Part shown: in pieces, positions 1 through 7,020 of the stretch
How the letters are laid out: each line of letters begins with the position of its first letter
Numbering within the stretch: the first letter of the stretch is position 1
Source: Desulfobacterales bacterium
GTDB taxonomy: Bacteria > Desulfobacterota > Desulfobacteria > Desulfobacterales > JAUCGF01
DNA length: 7,148 bases
Direction: 5' to 3'
NCBI GenBank assembly: GCA_029940345.1
Contig: JAOZRC010000274.1
Location: forward strand, 1-7,148
Translations under genes and position numbers: made by a program
The notes under the pieces: model-generated
Told to the model about the DNA's origin: nothing
Database searches by the model: none
The model's input: only the letters and a program-made list of their open reading frames with translations

Positions 1-63
1 CCTCGCTCTCACACTTTTTCGCTTCGATCACGACTTTCCAAACAGGCTCTAAGCGGAGTGATA

Positions 64-2988
64 ATGCGACGCAGAAGTATGCAACAAACGATCAGAATAG
101 TGCCGCTTTTCATAATTGGGGCTTTTTTGTCAAGCTTTTATGGAAACTCAGATAATGCTAAAATGTCCGGTTTGGCCGGATTGCTTCCCGGATTTTCATC
201 AGCCGCCTGGGCCAAAACCGACGCTACCATCAAAGCACCGGCCTGGCCGCATGCAAGCAGTGATTTAAAACCGGACCCGGCGTTAATTTTCGGTCAGTTG
301 TCGAACGGGATACGCTATATTTTAATGCCCAACACGTACCCCCTAGACCGAGTGAGCATGCATCTTAATATTCAGGCCGGCTCATTAAATGAAACAGATG
401 CCCAGCAAGGGATTGCCCACTTTCTTGAGCATGCGTTGTTTAACGGTTCCGAACATTTTAAACCCGGTGAGTTGGTAAAATTTTTTCAGCGCATCGGGAT
501 GCAATTCGGACCGGATGCCAATGCGCACACCGGTTTTAATGAAACCGTTTATGATATTCTTTTGCCTGATGGCGATGAGCAAAGCCTTAAAGAAGGACTG
601 CTGGTGTTGTATGACTACGCTGACGGAGCCCTGCTTTTATCTGATGAAATTGACAGGGAACGGCGCGTTGTGCTGGCGGAAAAACGCACGCGCGATTCCG
701 CCTCATATCGAACGTTTGAAAAGACCTTAAAGTTTGAGTTTCCTGGAGCCCGGGTGTCATCAAGACTTCCCATCGGCAAGGCGGAAGTGATTGAAACCGC
801 GGGTCGCCCTTTGCTTAAAGATTTTTATGATACGTGGTACCGTCCCACAACCATGTCTGTTATCATTGTTGGCGATTTTGACACTAAAATAGCCGCCCGC
901 CTGATTGAAAAACGCTTTTCAACACTTGCGGCGCGTGCGCCTAAACGCACGCTGCCTGGGATGGGGAAAATAGCGCATCAGGGCGTCAAACCGTTTTATC
1001 ATTTTGAAAAAGAAGCAGGCGCCACGGATATCAGCATTGAGGTCGTTGAAAAAATCGCCCCGGAACACGATTCGGCGGCACTGCAAAAAATGACCTGGAT
1101 TCGTAATATCGCCAATCAGATGTTGCAAAATCGTTTGGATGCCATTGTGCGTAAATCGGACAGCCCTTTTACATCCGCATCTGTAAACTCCGGTGTTTTT
1201 CTGAAAGAGATTCGCTACGCCGGTATTAGCACCGAGTGCCAGCCGGCAAATTGGGCCGCATCTCTGAAAATGATCGAACAGGAGCTTCGCAGAGCGCTTG
1301 TTTACGGTTTTACGACATCTGAATTGCAGCGGGTGCAAAAAGATTACGCCGCTGATCTGGAAAACGACGTCCAAAAAGCTTCCACGCGTGACAGCAAACG
1401 TTTGGCGCGATACATAATGGCGAAATTGAATCGCGACCGCGTGTTTCAATCCCCCCTGCAAAGGCGCGACTTGCTGCTGCCGGTGATTCAAAAGCTGACA
1501 ACTGACGAAGTAAGCAATGTTTTTAAGCAAAATTGGGCACCGGCTCACCGGTTGGTGATGGTAACCGGAAATACCGATTTGAGCGTCAATGACACAGCCC
1601 CGGAAAATCTGATTCGGGCAATTTATAAGCAAAGCCGTCAAAAGCAGCTTCAGCCTCCGGATAACCTCAAGACAGTCGTATTTCCATATCTTGCGGAACC
1701 GGCAGCAAACGGTGAGGTTGTTAATCAGACAGGCGTGAACGATTTGGGAATCGTGCAAATCGACTTTAAAAATGGCGTGCGTTTGAATCTGAAAAAAACC
1801 GATTTCAAAGCGGGTGAGATTTTATTCAAACTGGCCTTTGGCTTGGGTAAAGTGACTGAACCGGCCGACAAATCCGGTTTGGGAGAACTCAGCGAGGCGG
1901 TCATCAATGAAAGCGGGCTGGGCGGCCTGACCGAGGATGAACTGACCCGGGCGCTGGCAGGTAAAAGCACTTATGTTAAATTTGGTTTGGATGAACAGCG
2001 ATTTTTCTTCAGCGGCCAAACCATATCAAAAGAAATTGCGCTCCTGTTTCAATTATTACATGCTCATTTGACGGATCCCGCTTTTCGCCAAGATGCTTAC
2101 ACGCTGGCACAGGAACGCTTCCGGCAGCATTACCTGACATTGGCCAGCTCCATTGACGGTGCCATGGTTCTCCACGGGAAACGGTTTTTGGCGAGCGGCG
2201 ATCCCCGTTTCGGGATGCCGTCTTACAACCGGTTTAAAACCTTAACTTTGGATGATACCCGCAACTGGATTGAGCCCGCGCTCAAAACCGCCAAACTGGA
2301 ACTCTCACTTGTCGGTGATTTTGACACTGCAAAGGTGATCGCATTGGCGACTCAATATCTCGGCAGCCTTGCGCAACGTAAGGATGCCATCCGTGCGGAT
2401 CAATCCCAACAGCCCGTTTTCCCCAAGAGCCAAACCCGTAATTTTAAGGTGGAAACTGAAATTAACAAAGGACTGGTTGTCGTGGCCTATCCGACCGAAG
2501 GTTTTTGGGATATCCGGCGCACCCGGCGTTTATCGGTACTCGCCCAGGTTTTTTCTGAAAAATTGCGGGAGAAGGTGCGGGAAGAACTGGGCGCAGCCTA
2601 CTCGCCGTTCGCCTACAATCAATCCCGCCGCGCTTATCCTCAATATGGTGTTTTTCAAGCGTTTATCCATGTTGATCCAAAAGCGTCTGAAACGGTAATT
2701 GCCGCTGTGAAAAAAATTGCCGCAGACCTTGCCCAAACAGCGATCACCAACGATGAATTGCGACGTGCCCTTGATCCGCTGCTAACCAGTTTAAAGGATT
2801 TGCGCCGTCAAAATAAATACTGGTTAAACAGTGTTCTGCTGGGTTCTCTGAAACATCCTGAACAACTGGAATGGAGCCGGATGATGGTGAATGATTTTGC
2901 CGCCATTTCAACCGATGAACTGTTTGCGCTGGCGCAAAAATACCTGGAGAATGAAACTGCGGCTATGGTTATTGTAACTCCCCGGTAA
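64..2988 (+). CDS. Exported zinc metallopeptidase, family M16 (PqqL/pitrilysin-like)
   Basis: This 974-residue protein is a predicted periplasmic M16 peptidase, a clamshell enzyme that cleaves peptides or unfolded segments enclosed in its chamber. The inverted zinc motif HFLEH is at residues 119-123 and the downstream ERRVVLAE helix at 199-206, with E206 the likely third ligand and E199 the auxiliary glutamate. DFYDTWYRP (253-261) and VGDFD (269-273) mark the first M16C domain. A second, non-catalytic half begins near residue 560. It lacks HxxEH, repeats LSLVGDFD near 745, and keeps the R-(x)6-Y pair at 839-846 in REELGAAYSP. The length fits the two-half form such as E. coli PqqL (about 930). 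The N terminus has a basic stretch, a hydrophobic core (12-26) and an AWA|K site at 48-51, so it should be exported, although the leader is long. ATG 64 is preferred over GTG 58, which overlaps the GGAG Shine-Dalgarno (55-58). It is first of three tightly packed genes. The substrate is unknown. Confidence 0.93.
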   Translation: MRRRSMQQTIRIVPLFIIGAFLSSFYGNSDNAKMSGLAGLLPGFSSAAWAKTDATIKAPAWPHASSDLKPDPALIFGQLSNGIRYILMPNTYPLDRVSMHLNIQAGSLNETDAQQGIAHFLEHALFNGSEHFKPGELVKFFQRIGMQFGPDANAHTGFNETVYDILLPDGDEQSLKEGLLVLYDYADGALLLSDEIDRERRVVLAEKRTRDSASYRTFEKTLKFEFPGARVSSRLPIGKAEVIETAGRPLLKDFYDTWYRPTTMSVIIVGDFDTKIAARLIEKRFSTLAARAPKRTLPGMGKIAHQGVKPFYHFEKEAGATDISIEVVEKIAPEHDSAALQKMTWIRNIANQMLQNRLDAIVRKSDSPFTSASVNSGVFLKEIRYAGISTECQPANWAASLKMIEQELRRALVYGFTTSELQRVQKDYAADLENDVQKASTRDSKRLARYIMAKLNRDRVFQSPLQRRDLLLPVIQKLTTDEVSNVFKQNWAPAHRLVMVTGNTDLSVNDTAPENLIRAIYKQSRQKQLQPPDNLKTVVFPYLAEPAANGEVVNQTGVNDLGIVQIDFKNGVRLNLKKTDFKAGEILFKLAFGLGKVTEPADKSGLGELSEAVINESGLGGLTEDELTRALAGKSTYVKFGLDEQRFFFSGQTISKEIALLFQLLHAHLTDPAFRQDAYTLAQERFRQHYLTLASSIDGAMVLHGKRFLASGDPRFGMPSYNRFKTLTLDDTRNWIEPALKTAKLELSLVGDFDTAKVIALATQYLGSLAQRKDAIRADQSQQPVFPKSQTRNFKVETEINKGLVVVAYPTEGFWDIRRTRRLSVLAQVFSEKLREKVREELGAAYSPFAYNQSRRAYPQYGVFQAFIHVDPKASETVIAAVKKIAADLAQTAITNDELRRALDPLLTSLKDLRRQNKYWLNSVLLGSLKHPEQLEWSRMMVNDFAAISTDELFALAQKYLENETAAMVIVTPR

Positions 2989-2989
2989 T

Positions 2990-3292
2990 ATGTTCAGGCG
3001 GCCGAACATTCTTCAGAGGAGTGCAAATTGCTGGAAACGCACGCGTCCCAGACAAAAATATCCCCAATGGCTTAATTCCTATCTGGAAGAAGACTATGTT
3101 GACAGCGAAGACCATGACCTGTTGGAATACATTATCCGTCTGACACCTTTGCGAAAAGATGTTTCGCCGCCCGAACTGGATGAAGAAACCAAATGGTGCG
3201 GCGTTTTCGATATCCGTAGACCCGAGCTTTGCCCGATGGGCATTCCCCGTAGCCTGGTAACGCGGAAAACCTATACTACGTTAGGGTATTAA
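2990..3292 (+). CDS. Hypothetical protein, 100 residues, unknown function
   Basis: I do not recognise this protein. It starts 1 nt after the peptidase stop (TAA-T-ATG) and ends 3 nt before the glycosyltransferase start, so it is probably translated by coupling, and no Shine-Dalgarno is visible. The first 28 residues are basic and contain two tryptophans (W15, W27). Residues 32-42 are strongly acidic, and the remainder has a hydrophobic helix-like stretch (LLEYIIRL) and a Cys/Pro segment near the end (C70, C81 in CPMGIP). There is no signal peptide or membrane segment. Codon use from about position 3080 onward (CTG, GAA, CGT, GAT) resembles the neighbours, while the first 25 codons look less like coding DNA. 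The true start is therefore uncertain, and an upstream frameshift or a degraded N terminus is possible. It lies in the same reading frame as the next gene, separated by a single TAA. Its position suggests a role linked to the glycosyltransferase, but that is inference only. Confidence 0.6.
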   Translation: MFRRPNILQRSANCWKRTRPRQKYPQWLNSYLEEDYVDSEDHDLLEYIIRLTPLRKDVSPPELDEETKWCGVFDIRRPELCPMGIPRSLVTRKTYTTLGY

Positions 3293-3295
3293 ATT

Positions 3296-4936
3296 ATGAT
3301 TTGTATTTTACATGGCTATTTGCTGGAAGGTTCCGGAAGTAATTTGTGGACCCGTTCCATTATTCAATCCTTGTGCCGCCAAGGGGAAACCGTTCATTTG
3401 ATGTGCCAGGAGAATCATCCCGAGATTTACGATTTTATCGGTACGGTGATTTACTATCACAAAGACGGGTCTATAGAAACCGGGCTTGACCGAAAAACGC
3501 CACATCACGGCCGATGTATCATGCACAAGCCCTATATCGGGCCTACGCTGCCGGTTTATGTGTGGGACCGATACGAGGAATTTTCCGATGTGCAACCCAT
3601 GATCCGGTTGAGCGATGAGCAAATATCCGCTTATATGGAAAGCAATGTTCACGTGCTGACGCATATCGTTAAAAAGTTTGGTGTCAGGGCAATCCACGCC
3701 AATCACGCCGTCTTGATGTCGGTGGTTGCCCAAAGAATACATGCTGAATTCGGAATTCCCTACGCTATCATGCCCCATGGCAGTGCGCTGGAATATACGG
3801 TGAAAAAAGATCCGCGTTTTTTTAAAATGGCGTCGGAAACCTTTGAAAAGGCTGAACTGATATTCGTTATCGGCAAAGAGATACGGAACCGAGTCACCGC
3901 CATGTTTCCCCTCATCGACGGTCTCGAAAGCAAAATGACAGACCTCAACCTGGGCGTTGATACGGATCTGTTCAGGCCGATTCCGCGAATGCAACGGCAT
4001 CAGCATATCAAAGCGCTGGGCGAAGCCCTGGCAGATGTTCCCAGAGGTAAAACGGCTCTGATGACCTCTGGACTGGAACAAAAAATATTCTCTGAAATAA
4101 CCCAAAGTGAATTGCTGAATACCATTGGTGAAAATTCGGATTACGATCTCAAAAACACGGATACAGATGCCGAGAAGGCCTTGTCTGCCATTGATTGGCA
4201 TAAAGACCGGGTTATTCTGTACGTGGGACGCCTGATTTCCGGCAAGGGGATTCATTTAATCCTGGCCGCTTTGCCCTTTATTTTCCAAAAACACCCCAAG
4301 GCTAAAATGGTGATCGTGGGCCATGGCCCGTTAAGAGAGCCCTTGGAAGTATTGGTGTTCGCATTAGCAAACGGCATGAGGACACTGGCGGAAAACATGG
4401 TTCAATGGGGTACGAAATTGGAAGGCGCGGACGAAGAACCCTTCAGGGAAATACAATTTTATTTCAACCAACTGGAATCGAATGGTTTGCTTAATACCTA
4501 TTTCGAGGCGGCCCAAAACCATATCCGCAAGGACCGGATCATCTTTACCGGCTATTTGAAGCACCGGGAATTGCGCTATTTGTTCCCATCTTGTGATGTC
4601 GCCATATTCCCATCTATTGTAGCTGAAGCCGGGCCCCTGGTATTTCTGGAAGCCATGGCGTCCGGTTGTTTTCCCATGGGCGCTTATTTTGCCGGCATGG
4701 CGGCAAGCATCGACTCGGTGGCTGGGTCAATCCCTGATCATGTTTCAGAATTGATGAAACTGCGTGCGGATACAAAATATATTGTGGCTGATATCGCATC
4801 CAATGTCCAGCGGGCGTTGAATATCGATGAAGATTCAAAGGCCGCGCTTCGCAAGATTGCCGTTGAAAAATATGACTGGCAGACTGTCAGCAAACGTCTG
4901 GCGGATAATTTGATGAGGGGTGAGGTTGAAAGATAA
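3296..4936 (+). CDS. Glycosyltransferase, GT-B fold, GT4-type (retaining)
   Basis: This 546-residue enzyme is predicted to transfer a sugar from a nucleotide-sugar donor to an unknown acceptor in the cytosol, for example in making an envelope glycan, glycolipid or small glycoside. Visible motifs in order are a glycine-rich N-terminal loop EGSGSN (11-16) after the first beta strand, MPHGSALEY (159-167), NLGVDTDLFRP (218-228), VGRLISGKGIH (310-320) at the start of the donor domain, VGHGP (341-345), FTGYL (417-421), and the EX7E donor-site motif with E444 and E452 in EAGPLVFLE. The C-terminal EKYDWQTVSKRLADNL helix is typical of family 4. The protein is longer than a usual GT4 enzyme (about 370-420) because of inserts at about 230-302, between the domains, and about 350-412, inside the donor domain. 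There is no signal peptide or membrane helix. The start follows the upstream stop by 3 nt, with a weak AGGG (3283-3286) 9 nt ahead. The donor and acceptor sugars cannot be read. Confidence 0.9.
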   Translation: MICILHGYLLEGSGSNLWTRSIIQSLCRQGETVHLMCQENHPEIYDFIGTVIYYHKDGSIETGLDRKTPHHGRCIMHKPYIGPTLPVYVWDRYEEFSDVQPMIRLSDEQISAYMESNVHVLTHIVKKFGVRAIHANHAVLMSVVAQRIHAEFGIPYAIMPHGSALEYTVKKDPRFFKMASETFEKAELIFVIGKEIRNRVTAMFPLIDGLESKMTDLNLGVDTDLFRPIPRMQRHQHIKALGEALADVPRGKTALMTSGLEQKIFSEITQSELLNTIGENSDYDLKNTDTDAEKALSAIDWHKDRVILYVGRLISGKGIHLILAALPFIFQKHPKAKMVIVGHGPLREPLEVLVFALANGMRTLAENMVQWGTKLEGADEEPFREIQFYFNQLESNGLLNTYFEAAQNHIRKDRIIFTGYLKHRELRYLFPSCDVAIFPSIVAEAGPLVFLEAMASGCFPMGAYFAGMAASIDSVAGSIPDHVSELMKLRADTKYIVADIASNVQRALNIDEDSKAALRKIAVEKYDWQTVSKRLADNLMRGEVER

Positions 4937-4969
4937 AAGGGCTACCAACTAAGCCGGGACACTAATGTA

Positions 4970-4990
4970 ACGCGGAAAGCTGTTCCGCGT
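4970..4990. repeat. Perfect 8-bp hairpin downstream of the glycosyltransferase gene
   Basis: The arms ACGCGGAA (4970-4977) and TTCCGCGT (4983-4990) pair perfectly around a 5-nt loop, 34 nt after the glycosyltransferase stop. No T run follows on either strand, so it is not a standard intrinsic terminator. It could stabilise the 3' end of the operon mRNA or be incidental. Confidence 0.4.
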
Positions 4991-5096
4991 CGTTCATAGC
5001 CGCATCAGGGTAGAATCAAGCTAACCGACTTAAAATATATGATATATAATCAAAACAAGCGTCAATGATTCTCTTAAAACCGTTTTTTCGATGGCA

Positions 5097-5109
5097 AAAA
5101 GGCGCTTTT
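5097..5109 (+). terminator. Weak terminator-like hairpin ending in a T run
   Basis: AAAAG (5097-5101) pairs with CTTTT (5105-5109) around a GCG loop. The hairpin is short and AT-rich, and its T run is part of the stem. It lies about 160 nt downstream of the glycosyltransferase stop, so it is at best a secondary terminator. Confidence 0.2.
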
Positions 5110-5114
5110 AACAA

Positions 5115-5139
5115 TGGTCGAAGACCAAGCCCTTTTATT
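5115..5139 (+). terminator. Possible intrinsic terminator of the peptidase-glycosyltransferase operon
   Basis: TGGTC (5115-5119) and GACCA (5123-5127) form a perfect 5-bp stem with a GAA loop, followed after AGCCC by TTTTATT (5133-5139). The T-rich tail suits a terminator, but the stem is short and the tail starts 5 nt late. It lies in the convergent interval, where a terminator is expected. Confidence 0.3.
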
Positions 5140-5278
5140 GTGAATCCCCTAATAGCGCACAACCGGACAGAGATACGCTGAATATAGCCGACAACTAAAG
5201 GGCTTTAAAATAAAAGGGGGATAAAATCCTTTCTTACAGAAAATCCTTGCAGTTCTGTTGGCGACCAGCGTCTCCCCT

Positions 5279-6451
5279 TTAAGACCACACGTTCAACATC
5301 AACGGAATGGCAACCAGCGTCCCCAGGGTGCTTCCCAGGTTGGTAAACGCAACGACCAGCAAAATACGGGTGACTTTATTGCGCCAAAAGCCCTTGACCG
5401 ACAGGATATCCTCGGGCAGGCGTTCAAGATCAAGCACTTTGGGACGGCGTGAAAACGCTTCCACCAATCCGGAAACCCATCCGGCGGCTAACATCGGGTT
5501 TAAGGAAGTCAAGGGTGCCGCCAGGACTGAAGATAAAATCGTAAGCGGATGCGCCAACGCGATGAGCGCGCCTAATCCGGCCAGGACGCCATTGGCCAAA
5601 ATCCACCATCCGATCATATCGCGTCCGGTGTCAATACCGCCCCCAAAAAAACCGGCAATAAAAAGTGCGATAATACTGATGGGAATGCCCCATTTTAAAA
5701 ACGAAACCAGTTTTCCTTTGGGAGGCAGTTCCTCAAGTTTGGCCATATCAATCTCCTGATCCCAGAATTGCTTAATTCCGGGCACATGGCCGGCACCCAC
5801 CGCCGCGACGATTTTCTTTCCGGGAGCCCTTCTGATTTTATTGGCCAGATAACGGTCGCGCTCCGTAATCAAAACATCTTTAAGAACCGGAAGGGATTGG
5901 CCCACTTCGGCCAAAAGTGATTCCAACACATCGGTCTGCTTCATTTTTTCGATATCTTCTTCGCTGATATCCTCGACTTCACCCATGGAAAGGAGGAGTT
6001 GAAACAGGATTTTAAACTTGTCCTTTAATCCCATCAGGCGCCAGGTGCGAGACAAGGTAATGCGGATATCGCGATCGGCCAGATGAATATGCGCGCCAAT
6101 GGCTTCGCCGGCTTCAATCGCTTTGATCATCTCTTCGCCCGGCTTGACATCCAGCTTTTGCGCGATCCGTTTCTGAAAGGAAGCTAACATCAAATTGGCA
6201 AGTAAAAGAAACGCTTTTTTATCCCTGATCACTTTGATGATATCCATATTCTGCCATTTGTTTTTCTGGCGCAACGAATCAAAACGGGACGCGCACAGTT
6301 CCACCGCCACCGTATCCGGTTTTACTTCTTCGATAACGGAGGCGACCAGTTCAACACTCTCTTTGGAAACATGGGCGGTACCGATAAGGATTATCTCTTT
6401 GTCTTCAAATTGAAGGGTATGTGTCATTGGGTTGTTGTCTTTAAGGGACAT
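5279..6451 (-). CDS. TraB/PrgY-family membrane protein (GxxH-type, TIKI/ChaN-related)
   Basis: This 390-residue protein matches the TraB/PrgY/GumN family. Enterococcal PrgY blocks self-pheromone, and the wider TIKI/EreA/ChaN-like superfamily includes predicted metal-dependent hydrolases. Signature elements are present: GTAHVS (24-29), a conserved glutamate in AVELCASRF (E51), an arginine in HLADRDIR (R127), ERDRYLA (197-203) and a second GxxH in GAGHVPGI (219-225). The soluble domain spans about residues 1-250. The C-terminal third is hydrophobic, with likely membrane segments near 255-272, 281-302, 304-330 and 361-388, as in the roughly 390-residue bacterial and archaeal form. Both GxxH motifs are intact, so it should be functional. 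ATG 6451 is chosen because AAAGGA lies at 6464-6469, although the 12-nt spacing is long. ATG 6427 (MTHTLQF) is the alternative and has no visible Shine-Dalgarno. The gene converges on the operon. Its physiological role here is unknown. Confidence 0.9.
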   Translation of the reverse strand: MSLKDNNPMTHTLQFEDKEIILIGTAHVSKESVELVASVIEEVKPDTVAVELCASRFDSLRQKNKWQNMDIIKVIRDKKAFLLLANLMLASFQKRIAQKLDVKPGEEMIKAIEAGEAIGAHIHLADRDIRITLSRTWRLMGLKDKFKILFQLLLSMGEVEDISEEDIEKMKQTDVLESLLAEVGQSLPVLKDVLITERDRYLANKIRRAPGKKIVAAVGAGHVPGIKQFWDQEIDMAKLEELPPKGKLVSFLKWGIPISIIALFIAGFFGGGIDTGRDMIGWWILANGVLAGLGALIALAHPLTILSSVLAAPLTSLNPMLAAGWVSGLVEAFSRRPKVLDLERLPEDILSVKGFWRNKVTRILLVVAFTNLGSTLGTLVAIPLMLNVWS

Positions 6452-6522
6452 AGCTGTTTTTATTCCTTTGAAAAGAGCTTATTTTTGAATGTTTGGATGA
6501 GACGACGAAAATATTATTTTTA

Positions 6523-6550
6523 AAATTAAGTACTGAATAATCAGTGTCAA
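6523..6550 (-). promoter_or_regulatory. Candidate sigma70 promoter for the TraB-family gene
   Basis: Reading the minus strand, a perfect TTGACA -35 box (6550-6545) is followed 16 nt later by TAATTT (6528-6523), a weak -10. The start codon lies about 70 nt downstream in an AT-rich leader. The -35 is convincing and the -10 is not, so the exact start is uncertain. Confidence 0.35.
6532..6545. promoter_or_regulatory. Operator-like dyad in the promoter spacer
   Basis: ACTGA (6532-6536) and TCAGT (6541-6545) form a perfect 5-bp dyad with a 4-nt centre. It lies between the candidate -35 and -10 boxes of the TraB-family gene, where a repressor would block polymerase. No regulator gene is nearby, and a dyad this short can occur by chance. 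Confidence 0.25.
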
Positions 6551-6689
6551 TCGGATGAACATAATGCCGACTAAATAACTTTACCGTTCATTACTTTTCA
6601 TATATTAGAATTAGGTTTTTTAGGATTGAATGATTTTAGGGCATCCTTCATAAGCCAGTTTACACTTTTACCAGTCATTTTTAGCTAAA

Positions 6690-6900
6690 GGCGCCTGTGA
6701 TGAATCGTAACGCATTCTTTCAGATTGCGATATCGCGCTGTAAATAAGGAGCGGTGTTCGACGAAGACACAGCCCCATTTCGCCGGACTCGATCGGGATC
6801 TGGCCGCGGGCGAAGAAGGGTGGCAACCCTAATAAAATGGAAGGAGGAGGGCCATATTAAAAAGAGGCAAGGCTGAGTATCCACCTTAAAGTTGCCTTAA
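6690..6900. other. Gene-free, hairpin-rich patch with two tiny open frames
   Basis: This stretch is GC-richer than the AT-rich DNA on either side and holds several short pairings: the palindrome GCGATATCGC (6727-6736), GTGTT/GACAC (6754-6758 and 6766-6770, with a G.T pair), TTCGCC against GGCGAA (about 6779-6784 and 6810-6815), AGGGT/ACCCT around GGCA (6817-6830), and AGGCAA/TTGCCT (6865-6870 and 6892-6897) followed by a T-rich run. Two small plus-strand frames occur: ATG 6700-6747 (15 codons plus stop) and GTG 6754-6876 (40 codons plus stop, Arg/Lys-rich). The second has AAGGAG only 2 nt upstream. It may be a remnant of a mobile element or an untranslated structured RNA. I recognise no known RNA family. 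Confidence 0.3.
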
Positions 6901-6906
6901 TTTTGT

Positions 6907-6935
6907 CTTGACATTGGGGTCCACTATAGTTTTTA
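6907..6935 (+). promoter_or_regulatory. Orphan sigma70-like promoter element
   Basis: TTGACA (6907-6912) is a perfect -35 box. A 17-nt spacer leads to TTTTAT (6930-6935), a 4/6 match to -10, and TATAGT also occurs earlier but only 11 nt from the -35. No gene starts before the window end, and the downstream DNA holds the REP-like palindrome. It may belong to a truncated element or drive a transcript outside the window. Confidence 0.3.
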
Positions 6936-7020
6936 TCATCAATTTCTTTTTTATTTACAATCCGATAAAAATATATTATCAATTCTTCTTAAAGGTAACC
7001 GTTCACTCCCCACCCGACCT

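Larger units (their letters stand above)
4933..5281. repeat. Recurrent TAAAAGGG(CT) motif in both orientations across the convergent intergenic interval
   Basis: ATAAAAGGGCT at 4933-4943 overlaps the glycosyltransferase stop codon and has an exact 11-nt inverted copy at 5128-5138. A shorter relative at 5197-5205 (AAAGGGCTT) pairs with AAGCCCTTT (5127-5135). TAAAAGGGG at 5211-5219 faces CCCCTTTA at 5274-5281, at the end of the traB-family gene. A 9-nt direct repeat AAAATCCTT sits at 5223-5231 and 5240-5248. No gene is seen between 4937 and 5278. The motifs may be alternative 3'-end structures for the two converging transcripts. Confidence 0.35.

Noticed and set aside
2..52. Possible C-terminal end of an upstream gene (open frame from position 2 to a TAA at 50-52)
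   Set aside because: Only 16 codons are visible, and the other two plus frames are also open here, so the frame cannot be chosen. It would fit an operon with the peptidase but is unsupported.
919..1758. 279-codon minus-strand open frame inside the M16 peptidase gene
   Set aside because: It lies wholly within a gene with clear zinc motifs and domain structure. Its translation is Cys/His/Arg-rich with no recognisable domain, as expected for an antisense shadow.
3308..4255. 315-codon minus-strand open frame inside the glycosyltransferase gene
   Set aside because: The plus strand carries unambiguous GT4 motifs across the same interval. The antisense product has no family features.
5307..5759. 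150-codon plus-strand open frame opposite the TraB-family gene
   Set aside because: The minus-strand protein has both GxxH motifs and membrane segments in this stretch. The plus-strand frame is an antisense shadow with low-complexity Ser/Pro/Lys composition.
6817..6830. AGGGTGGCAACCCT as a T-box riboswitch signature
   Set aside because: It resembles the start of the T-box consensus (AGGGTGGNACCGCG) but departs from it after GGCA. There is no Stem I-like leader, no antiterminator/terminator pair and no downstream aminoacyl-tRNA synthetase or amino acid gene. It is better read as a simple 5-bp hairpin.
6754..6876. 40-codon GTG open frame as a real small gene
   Set aside because: The AAGGAG is only 2 nt from the GTG, too close for normal initiation, the product is low-complexity and basic, and the DNA is hairpin-rich. 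It is kept only as an observation.
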